Positions 8,937 through 14,787 of a stretch of DNA of 20,392 bases are shown here, one piece after another. The notes below the pieces were generated by a model. It searched no databases. It was not told the origin of the DNA and saw only the letters and a list, made by a program, of their open reading frames with translations. Positions within the stretch are counted from its first letter, which is position 1, and every line of letters begins with the position of its first letter. The stretch comes from Prevotella sp. CAG:1320. GTDB taxonomy: Bacteria; Bacteroidota; Bacteroidia; Bacteroidales; Bacteroidaceae. The translations under genes were made by a program, and so were the position numbers. The stretch spans positions 3,684 through 24,075 of the forward strand of contig FR882140.1 in assembly GCA_000435635.1 (NCBI GenBank), written 5' to 3'.

Positions 8937-9323
8937 TTAACGCTTGCTGAACTGGAAGCGGCGGCGAGCTTTTGGACGTCCTGGCTTCTTACGCTCAACG
9001 GCACGGCTGTCACGGGTCAGGAAGCCCTGGTCCTTGAGAGCCTTCTTGTCATCGGCGTTGATCTTCACCAATGCACGGGCGATAGCCAAACGCAGAGCCT
9101 GGCTCTGTCCCGTGAAACCGCCACCATCCAAGTTGGCCTTGATATCATATTTTCCCTCTGCTTCCAGCAAAGCCAAAGGCTGCTTTACGACATAGCGCAA
9201 AATAGCTGAGGGGAAGTAGGTCTCGATGTCTTTCTTGTTGATTATGATCTTACCGGTACCCTCGGTGAGGTATACACGAGCGACAGCGCTCTTGCGGCGA
9301 CCTATAGCGTTTATCATTTCCAT
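8937..9323 (-). CDS. rpsI: 30S ribosomal protein uS9
   Basis: The 128-residue small-subunit protein begins MEMINAIGRRKSAVARVYL and contains the family motif GGGFTGQSQALRLAIARAL (about 70-88). It ends in the conserved basic tail RKKPGRPKARRRFQFSKR, whose last residues reach the P-site tRNA. The first ATG of the frame is kept because Bacteroidia uS9 proteins typically begin with a similar MEx-N-A-x-GRRK sequence. It is 11 nt downstream of rplM, the standard rplM-rpsI pair. Confidence 0.98.
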   Translation of the reverse strand: MEMINAIGRRKSAVARVYLTEGTGKIIINKKDIETYFPSAILRYVVKQPLALLEAEGKYDIKANLDGGGFTGQSQALRLAIARALVKINADDKKALKDQGFLTRDSRAVERKKPGRPKARRRFQFSKR

Positions 9324-9334
9324 CTTCTTCCGAT

Positions 9335-9796
9335 TTATTTATACTGGTTAATATCTATGGCCTTGGGCTTTTGGGCCTGCATGTTGTGCTCCGTGCCTTC
9401 GAAAATGTAGAGATTACCCAAGATAGCACGTCCCAGGCGACCCTTGGGAAGCATACCCTTAACGGCATGGCGGATGATTCTTTCAGAACCGCCTTCACGC
9501 TTGCGCAGTTCCGCGGGCGTATTGAAACGCTGTCCTCCGGGATAACCAGTATAACGGGTGTAGACCTTGTCGGTCTCCTTGTTGCCAGTGAAAATCACTT
9601 TCTTGGCATTGATGATGATAACATTGTCTCCACAATCCACGTGGGGAGTGAAGTTGGGTTTGTACTTTCCACGCAACAACTTGGCTACTTTAGAGCAAAG
9701 ACGGCCAACCACCTGGTCGCTTGCGTCAATAACAACCCATTCCTTACGAGCTGTTTCCTTGTTCGCGGAAATAGTCTTGTAACTTAATGTGTCCAT
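9335..9796 (-). CDS. rplM: 50S ribosomal protein uL13
   Basis: The 153-residue large-subunit protein is an early assembly protein. It starts MDTLSYKTISANKETARKEW as in Bacteroides relatives, with the segments VVGRLCSKVAKLLRGKYKPNFTP, NVIIINAKKVIFTGNKETDKVYTRYTGYPGG and AVKGMLPKGRLGRAILGNL. It is the first gene of the rplM-rpsI-rpsB-tsf operon and is preceded by a folded leader with a -7 promoter element (see 9797-9995). uL13 is a known autoregulator in some bacteria, which fits the leader but is not shown here. Confidence 0.98.
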   Translation of the reverse strand: MDTLSYKTISANKETARKEWVVIDASDQVVGRLCSKVAKLLRGKYKPNFTPHVDCGDNVIIINAKKVIFTGNKETDKVYTRYTGYPGGQRFNTPAELRKREGGSERIIRHAVKGMLPKGRLGRAILGNLYIFEGTEHNMQAQKPKAIDINQYK

Positions 9797-9983
9797 TTTA
9801 ATCTTTAAATTTACTACTAAAAAACAATTTTCTCTTCACAGAGCTGGAATTCACGGTTCCCCGTCTAAAAAGGAAGGCGTGACACTCTGCCGCCCAGCTG
9901 ATTCACTAACCGCGACATCGGCCAAAATGCCGCTATTAACACAACAAGGCATGGGGATTCTAAGAGCGTCCCCGAATAATCGG
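9797..9983 (-). promoter_or_regulatory. Candidate rplM (uL13) autoregulatory leader RNA
   Basis: The roughly 187-nt untranslated region read toward rplM folds densely. In 5' to 3' order of the transcript: hairpin CCGA/TCGG (9983-9972); GGGGA/TCCCC (9973-9953), which competes with the first by two bases; a perfect 7-bp stem GCGGCAU/AUGUCGC (9933-9912); then a 6-bp closing stem AGCUGG/CCAGCU (9899-9894 with 9847-9842). The closing stem encloses GGCG/CGCC and a hairpin ACGG-GGAA-CCGU with a GNRA tetraloop (9864-9853). An AU-rich linker leads to the start codon. Such a compact fold ahead of a ribosomal-protein operon suggests feedback control by uL13; that is inference. Confidence 0.55.
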
Positions 9984-9987
9984 ACTG

Positions 9988-9995
9988 CAAAAGTA
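9988..9995 (-). promoter_or_regulatory. Putative -7 element for the rplM operon
   Basis: The minus strand reads TACTTTTG, a full TAnnTTTG match. I do not see a TTTG -33 box at the usual 19-20 bp spacing. The predicted start falls at the first hairpin of the leader. Confidence 0.45.
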
Positions 9996-10398
9996 ATCAT
10001 TTTCCGCCAATCGCGCCATTCAACGTAGTTGTCAAAGCCTATCGTTTATGATTAATTAACAATTTTAACATGATTTACCTGTTAGTATAGACAAGAACAT
10101 CCACAAACCCTGTGTGACAAAATATCTCCCATCCCTACACCTTATATATAATATATAATTAACGCGGGTTCGGCGAATCTCAGCTTGTGCACATAATCTG
10201 TCATTGCCAAAACGTAGAGACGCTTTCTCGCGGCTCTACACTTTTCGTCGAATTCACGTTAATATTATATGTATTCACCAAAAACCGCAGAGATGGATAT
10301 AATGCAGCAACTGCATAATAGCTCATCTCTACAGCTTGGCAACGACAATGTTGCGCGCACAACCCGAGACTCGGCGGCGTTAAATTTGGGATAACCCG
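9996..10398. other. Gene-free AT-rich intergenic region with hairpins
   Basis: No convincing ORF. It separates the rplM promoter from the 3' end of the LacI gene. It contains a short alternating A/T tract (10143-10160) and two clear stem-loops. The first, 10214-10239, is GTAGAG/CTCTAC with inner CGC/GCG. The second is at 10289-10330. Smaller palindromes lie at 10364-10374 (CCGAG-A-CTCGG) and nearby. No tRNA or other known RNA gene was recognised. Confidence 0.6.
10280..10330 (-). terminator. Possible terminator of the LacI gene
   Basis: On the minus strand, AGAGATG (10330 to 10324) pairs with CATCTCT (10295 to 10289) and encloses the hairpin ATGCAG-TTG-CTGCAT. GCGG and five T residues follow (10284 to 10280). 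The T-tract is separated from the stem by four bases, so termination efficiency is uncertain. It lies about 70 bp past the LacI stop codon. Confidence 0.35.
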
Positions 10399-11415
10399 TC
10401 AGCGTTTGTCTGAGCTGTCCCTGATGCGCAATATCATGGGCACCACCTCTTTATAATGCTTGGGGTCTCCATTGATGCTCCGCAGGAGCAGTTCGCACGC
10501 TTTCATGCCCTGCACGTATGACTGGTCTTCTATGGCCGAAAGCTTAGGCGTGACAAAATTGACGGAACTGTTGTCCGTGAAACCGATGATGGCCACGTCC
10601 TTGGGGATGCTCAGTCCCAAGGACTTAATGGCGTCAAAGGCCGCATAGGTCAATATGTCATTGAAAGCGAGGATGGCATCCGGCTTCTTCTCACGCAGCA
10701 GCTTGATGGTGGCCCTCCTTCCCACCTGGAAGTCTATGCGGTCGCATATCACCAAGTCCTTGTCTATAGGGATATTGTTTTCCCTCAACGCCTGCAGATA
10801 CCCATGCTTCCTGCGCTTTACCATGTCAAGATGATTGGGACCGCCTATAAAAGCGATACGCCTGGAGCCTGTGTCTATCATGTGTTGCGTGGCCTCCTGC
10901 GCCGCCACATCACCATTGGCCACCACCTGCGAGAACTTGTCCTCCATGCAACAACGGGCAAAAAACACCACAGGCATGCCCATGTCGTAAAGCTCCTCAA
11001 AATGGGAATAGTCCGTAGTCTCTTGGGAAAGGCAGGCGATGATACCCTCCACGTGCATATCCAGGAAATTGCTCACCGCCTTTACCTCACGCTCGCAACT
11101 CTCACGGCTATTGGCGCTTATCACGGAATAGCCCTGCCGCATGGCATAATCCTCTATACCATCCAGCACCGAGGCATAATAATGGGTCACCAGATTGGGA
11201 ACAATAACACCTATCACTTTTGGAGAATCCTTGCGTAAGCTCTGGGCAAAGGGATTGGGGCGATAGTTCATCTCCTTGGCCAGGGCTTGCACCTTGCGCG
11301 TCATGTCCTCCCCCACCTCATGGCTGTTGCGCAAGGCGCGGGAAATCGTGGCAATGCTCACTCCCAGCTTGTCTGCCAGGTCTTTCAACGAGGTGCGTCT
11401 AGGTCTATTTGGCAT
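10399..11415 (-). CDS. LacI-family transcriptional regulator
   Basis: A 338-residue DNA-binding repressor. The N-terminal helix-turn-helix is TSLKDLADKLGVSIATISRALRNS (about residues 8-31), followed by the hinge helix NPFAQSLRK with the minor-groove Leu at about residue 60. A periplasmic-binding-protein-like effector domain follows (KVIGVIVPNLVTHYYASVLDGIE onward; AFIGGPNHLDMVKRR; PDAILAFNDILTYAA; DVAIIGFTDNSSVNFVTPKLSAIEDQ). The start MPNRPRRTS at 11413-11415 is chosen over an open extension to 11502, because the promoter TATCTTTG (11460-11467) would lie inside that extension and 338 residues is the family norm. No sugar-utilisation genes adjoin it, so the effector and regulon are unknown. 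A PurR-like operator over its own promoter suggests autoregulation. Confidence 0.93.
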   Translation of the reverse strand: MPNRPRRTSLKDLADKLGVSIATISRALRNSHEVGEDMTRKVQALAKEMNYRPNPFAQSLRKDSPKVIGVIVPNLVTHYYASVLDGIEDYAMRQGYSVISANSRESCEREVKAVSNFLDMHVEGIIACLSQETTDYSHFEELYDMGMPVVFFARCCMEDKFSQVVANGDVAAQEATQHMIDTGSRRIAFIGGPNHLDMVKRRKHGYLQALRENNIPIDKDLVICDRIDFQVGRRATIKLLREKKPDAILAFNDILTYAAFDAIKSLGLSIPKDVAIIGFTDNSSVNFVTPKLSAIEDQSYVQGMKACELLLRSINGDPKHYKEVVPMILRIRDSSDKR

Positions 11416-11459
11416 AGTGATTTGGCTTAAATGGTCAACCACTCCGTGGTCTCTGATTG

Positions 11460-11499
11460 CAAAGATATGTTTTTTTATCAATCCACGCAAACGTTTGCG
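11460..11499 (-). promoter_or_regulatory. LacI-gene promoter with overlapping LacI/PurR-type operator
   Basis: Minus strand: TTTG (11491 to 11488), 20-bp spacer, TATCTTTG (11467 to 11460), a full Bacteroidetes promoter match. Overlapping the -33 box is a perfect 14-bp palindrome CGCAAACGTTTGCG (11486-11499) with a central CG. It agrees with the ACGCAAACGTTTGCGT form known for PurR-type LacI regulators at 15 of 16 positions. A repressor bound here would block the promoter. Confidence 0.7.
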
Positions 11500-11596
11500 C
11501 AACTTTTTCGCCTCAAAACAGCGCTACATGCGAAATTTTCGAGTAATTTCGCGGTGTACAAAGCAATGAATAGTTGATAATAAGTTAGTTAGGATG

Positions 11597-11633
11597 TCCA
11601 AGCCTGTTGTGAAACAGGTTTGGATTTTTCTTT
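11597..11633 (+). terminator. Orphan rho-independent terminator, plus strand
   Basis: Positions 11597-11624 form a 12-bp stem (TCCAAGCCTGTT against AACAGGTTTGGA, one G-T pair) with a GTGA tetraloop, followed by TTTTTCTTT. No plus-strand gene lies upstream of it in this interval; the neighbouring LacI gene is transcribed away from it. A -7-like box TAATTTCG at 11544-11551 could start a transcript of about 65 nt ending here, but no -33 box was found. Confidence 0.75.
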
Positions 11634-11713
11634 ACACAAAGCCTTCCCCCTCTCTTGCCACCTTCAGCCAAGCCTCCTATCATGGCCACCTGTTTGCCTC
11701 TTGGTTTCCAATA

Positions 11714-11812
11714 CCAGTTGTTTCGCGCCGCGAATCAACTGGTCTCGCTGGGGAAAACAACTTGATTTCCCTCACAAGATAAGTTGTTTTCCCCAGCGAG
11801 ACAACTTGATTT
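11714..11812. repeat. Compound palindromic element
   Basis: Two abutting inverted repeats. 11714-11742 is CCAGTTG/CAACTGG around TTCGCG-C-CGCGAA. 11742-11763 and 11781-11802 are 22-bp perfect arms separated by 17 bp. The element also contains a 12-bp direct repeat, ACAACTTGATTT, at 11757-11768 and 11801-11812. Short AAGTTG/CAACTT blocks separate oppositely oriented copies of a CTCG...GGAAAA cassette. It lies in the gene-free gap between the divergent LacI and S41 genes and codes for nothing evident. Confidence 0.85.
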
Positions 11813-11927
11813 GACAAGAGGAGACATGGAGCGCACGCAATGGGAGACCGTTCACGCGATTCACGATGCAGCGACCCACATGGAAGGCAAGGAAGATTTT
11901 CGGCGAAAGACAATCCGCGATACAAAA

Positions 11928-11943
11928 TAATTTCGTAACTTCG
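11928..11943 (+). promoter_or_regulatory. Possible -7 elements upstream of the peptidase operon
   Basis: Two overlapping-register -7-like boxes, TAATTTCG (11928-11935) and TAACTTCG (11936-11943), lie about 100 bp before the S41 start codon. Neither has a TTTG at the expected spacing. Confidence 0.3.
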
Positions 11944-12043
11944 CGTTAGATGGCAGGGTACCGTTCGCGACTTTTCATGGCTGAACGCCATAAAGCCACG
12001 GTCACTTCCCGCCAATCACCCAATTGACAGTCAAACAATCAAG

Positions 12044-13312
12044 ATGAAAAAAGAGTTCGTGACATATTGCCTGCTCCTCTTGGCTTGGTGCGGTACCGCT
12101 TCCGGACAAAAGTTAAGTCCCGCCCAGCAACTTGCGGATTTTGACACACTATGCTCAAGGCTGGAGCGCGTACACCCGAATCCTTATCTCTATCAGTCAA
12201 GAAAACAGTACGAGAAGCATAAGAACATGACAAGGGCGTCGTTGACGGACACCGTAAGCGCATCTGGTTTTTACCTGAGAATCGCCCCTTTCATGGCCAA
12301 GATGAAGGACGGGCACAGCATGATGTTGCCACCTCTTTCCGACTACATCACTTCCCACTCGGGAAAAGACGGTAAAGCCATGCCGTTGAGACTCAAAGCC
12401 GCCGGAAACGTCTTTGTCGTGGATTATCCTGTAACCGCTCATTCCAAGATTGGCGAAGGAGACACCATCCTCAGCATAAATGGCATCAACTCAAAAGACA
12501 TACTCAAACGGATGTATCGCCTTTGGGGAGCGGAAAAAGATAACGGCATCAAAGAGTCCAGCGTAAGTTCCTGTTTACCTTCGCTGTTTTGGTATATGTA
12601 CAAATGGAGTGGTTCGTATGTCTTCAAGGTAAAACACGGTGACAAGACAGAGGAGATACGCATGGAAGAAGTGCCGCAAGGCATGGCCCAGAAAGTCTTG
12701 AAGGAAAGGTTATCCATGAAAAAGCCCGAGAGTTTCAGTTGCGAGTTTTCTCCCGATTACGCGAAGGCGACCCTCACTATCCGCAATGTCTATCAGGAAA
12801 AAGAGCTAACGGAATTCTGCGATTCAGTGTTCGGGGAAATCAATCGCAGGAAAATACCGGAAATCATCATCGACATGCGTAACAACTCAGGCGGTTCAAG
12901 CCAGTGTGTGGAAAAGCTGATTTCCTATTTCCCGCATCCAGCTTATACGCTGTATGCAAAAAGCGAGATAAAGGTAAGTCCATATTCCAAGGCCTACAAC
13001 AAAGAGCGTCATCCAAAGATATACAGCCAGATCCGTGACCTGCCGGATGGAGAACTTTTCACGATAAAAGGCACTCCCACCAAAGCCAACAAGGATGACA
13101 CGGACCTATACCACGGCAAGACAACCATTCTCGTGAACAACAAAACCTATTCCGGTGCCTCCACTTTCGCGCATACTATGGAGAAGCTGGGCATCGCGCA
13201 TGTAGAAGGAGAAACAGGTTGCCCGGATGTATATTTCGGCAACTACCTGCGATTCACGTTACCCAACTCTAAGATAGATTATTATATCACCTTCGCCCAA
13301 TTTCATGAATAA
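12044..13312 (+). CDS. Exported S41-family (C-terminal processing-like) peptidase
   Basis: The 422-residue protein has an N-terminal signal peptide (MKKEFVTYCLLLLAWCGTASG, cleavage about residue 21), so it is probably periplasmic or surface exposed. A PDZ-like segment lies at about 122-155 (KIGEGDTILSINGINSKDIL), and the S41 catalytic domain at about 235-420 with ILVNNKTYSGASTFAH. Ser370 in TYSGAS is the expected nucleophile and EGETG (about 388-392) lies in the expected downstream region. An upstream KMKDGHSMM segment near residue 90 is also typical of S41 relatives. Substrate unknown. It is the first gene of an operon with the DUF4932-like protein, 15 nt apart. No type IX C-terminal domain is present. 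Confidence 0.85.
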   Translation: MKKEFVTYCLLLLAWCGTASGQKLSPAQQLADFDTLCSRLERVHPNPYLYQSRKQYEKHKNMTRASLTDTVSASGFYLRIAPFMAKMKDGHSMMLPPLSDYITSHSGKDGKAMPLRLKAAGNVFVVDYPVTAHSKIGEGDTILSINGINSKDILKRMYRLWGAEKDNGIKESSVSSCLPSLFWYMYKWSGSYVFKVKHGDKTEEIRMEEVPQGMAQKVLKERLSMKKPESFSCEFSPDYAKATLTIRNVYQEKELTEFCDSVFGEINRRKIPEIIIDMRNNSGGSSQCVEKLISYFPHPAYTLYAKSEIKVSPYSKAYNKERHPKIYSQIRDLPDGELFTIKGTPTKANKDDTDLYHGKTTILVNNKTYSGASTFAHTMEKLGIAHVEGETGCPDVYFGNYLRFTLPNSKIDYYITFAQFHE

Positions 13313-13327
13313 CAAACGACTTACGAC

Positions 13328-14425
13328 ATGAAAAAACTGATGACTCTTTTAGCCCTGTTCGCCGCGTGTCTTTGCGCGACGGCACGCCCCTTGACACCAC
13401 AAGTAAACGAGAACGTGGAACTCATGAGCATCCTGTCCCGCATGGCAGGATACCCGGAATACCACATGGACATGGCAGGGCAATACATCAAGGACATGGA
13501 CAGCTACTTCAAGGACAACGCCAATCACCCGGCCGTGCGATACATGAAGGAAATCAGGGAAAGCCACGGCATCGCCTTTGACGCCGTCATGTCGATGGCC
13601 ATACACCTAGACAACCAAGACGGCACCCTTTCATTGCTCAAGGAAGCCACTCCCTCCTTGGACGCGAGATGGAAGAAGGTGGACACGGACGAATTCCTTT
13701 CCCGTCTCAACAGCTTCTACAGGGACACGAGATTCCATGAGTTTTTCAAAGCCCATCAAGACCTTTACGAAAAGGGAATCGAGGCTTACGAGGACAGCGT
13801 GAGCAGCCATTTTGACACAGACAGGTACCCCTCGTTCTATGGGCATGAACCGCAAGAGACCTACTCGGTCATCATCGGCTTCTGCAATGGTGGCGGCAAC
13901 TATGGCGTAAACCGGCAAACGGAAGAAAACAAGAAGGAGGTGTTCGCCATCGTGGGTTACTCCGTGGACAAGGAAGGCAAGCCCATGTATGGCAAGGCAT
14001 ACTTGCCTACCTTGATTCACGAGTTCAACCACTCGTTCATCAACCATCTACTGGACGAGGGCAAACATCCTGAATACATGAAAAGGCTCGCGCCTGCCGC
14101 GACAGCGTTGTACGCGTCCTCGCGATGGAGCATGGCGAATCAGGCATACGGCACCTGGAACACCATGATCAACGAGTCACTTGTACGCGCGGCGGTCGTT
14201 TGCTACATGCTGGACAAGGGATACAAGGCGGAAGAAGTAAGGAGCGAGCTGTCTGAACAGGTGCAGCGGAATTTCAGGTGGATGCCGGAGCTGGTGATTC
14301 TGCTGAGAAAATATGAAAGGGAACGGGACAGGTATAAAACCTTTGAAAGCTTTTATCCCAACATTATTTCATTCTTCACTGACTACGCGCGGGAAGAAGC
14401 CAAGCGGTTTGACGCGGTCAAATAG
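13328..14425 (+). CDS. Exported DUF4932-like putative zinc metalloprotease
   Basis: The 365-residue protein has a signal peptide (MKKLMTLLALFAACLCATA). The FAAC stretch could be read as a poor lipobox, so lipoprotein status is open. The middle domain contains LPTLIHEFNHSFINHLL with HEFNH at 231-235, a classical HExxH zinc-binding/catalytic motif, and MINESLVRA about 48 residues later, whose Glu283 is a plausible third ligand. This layout fits DUF4932, a predicted metalloprotease family of Bacteroidetes without known substrate; the family name is from recall. The C-terminal part is rich in charged helices. It follows the S41 gene by 15 nt, so two secreted peptidase-like proteins are co-expressed. 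Confidence 0.8.
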   Translation: MKKLMTLLALFAACLCATARPLTPQVNENVELMSILSRMAGYPEYHMDMAGQYIKDMDSYFKDNANHPAVRYMKEIRESHGIAFDAVMSMAIHLDNQDGTLSLLKEATPSLDARWKKVDTDEFLSRLNSFYRDTRFHEFFKAHQDLYEKGIEAYEDSVSSHFDTDRYPSFYGHEPQETYSVIIGFCNGGGNYGVNRQTEENKKEVFAIVGYSVDKEGKPMYGKAYLPTLIHEFNHSFINHLLDEGKHPEYMKRLAPAATALYASSRWSMANQAYGTWNTMINESLVRAAVVCYMLDKGYKAEEVRSELSEQVQRNFRWMPELVILLRKYERERDRYKTFESFYPNIISFFTDYAREEAKRFDAVK

Positions 14426-14434
14426 CGGGTCGCC

Positions 14435-14706
14435 AGATACCCTTACATGAGTGTTCCCAGATACCCTTACATGGGTGTTCCCAGATACCCTTACATGGGT
14501 GTTCCCAGATACCCTTACATGGGTGTTCCCAGATACCCTTACATGGGTGTTCCCAGATACCCTTACATGGGTGTTCCCAGATACCCTTACATGGGTGTTC
14601 CCAGATACCCTTACATGGGTGTTCCCAGATACCCTTACATGGGTGTTCCCAGATACCCTTACATGGGTGTTCCCAGATACCCTTACATGGGTGTTCCCAG
14701 ATACCC
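14435..14706. repeat. 24-bp tandem repeat array, 11 full copies plus 8 bp
   Basis: Units start every 24 bp from 14435 to 14675, with a partial unit at 14699-14706. All copies are identical except the first, which has one G-to-A change (ATGAGT instead of ATGGGT). Each unit contains a small inverted repeat, ACCC-TTACAT-GGGT, so both RNA strands could form a row of hairpins. Because 24 is divisible by three, reading frames stay open and spell PRYPYMGV or FPDTLTWV octapeptides; I regard these as chance. The array sits between two convergent genes. Confidence 0.97.
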
Positions 14707-14707
14707 T

Positions 14708-14761
14708 ATACTAGTCTCGAAGGCCTGTGAAACTAGTTTCATCGGCCTTCGAGACTAGTAT
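14708..14761. repeat. 54-bp near-perfect palindrome next to the tandem array
   Basis: Perfect 18-bp arms at 14708-14725 and 14744-14761, with a central perfect 14-bp palindrome TGAAACTAGTTTCA (14728-14741). ACTAGT occurs three times at 22-bp spacing (14710, 14732, 14754), separated by 16-bp cassettes in opposite orientation that differ at two positions. It could form a long hairpin in transcripts from either side, but no T-tract follows, so it is not a classical terminator. Confidence 0.93.
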
Positions 14762-14787
14762 CTCAGCCCAACGAGACCATAAGCGTC

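Noticed and set aside
11416..11502. N-terminal extension of the LacI regulator
   Set aside because: The extension contains the gene's own promoter (TATCTTTG at 11460-11467) and the operator. The family domain begins just after MPNRPRRTS.
11680..12015. 111-codon minus-strand frame between the LacI and S41 genes
   Set aside because: It runs through the compound palindrome, has no recognisable domain and its composition looks noncoding.
14447..14758. Open frames through the tandem array encoding repeated VPRYPYMG or FPDTLTWV peptides
   Set aside because: Any 24-bp repeat without a stop keeps frames open. Two frames are open on the plus strand, with no signal peptide, no promoter and no ribosome-binding context, and one frame ends inside the palindrome. 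Best treated as noncoding repeat.
14435..14761. CRISPR array
   Set aside because: Units are contiguous with no spacers, the unit is 24 bp, and no cas genes are nearby.
14708..14761. Classical bidirectional terminator
   Set aside because: The hairpin is long, but no T-tract follows on either strand, so intrinsic termination is not supported.
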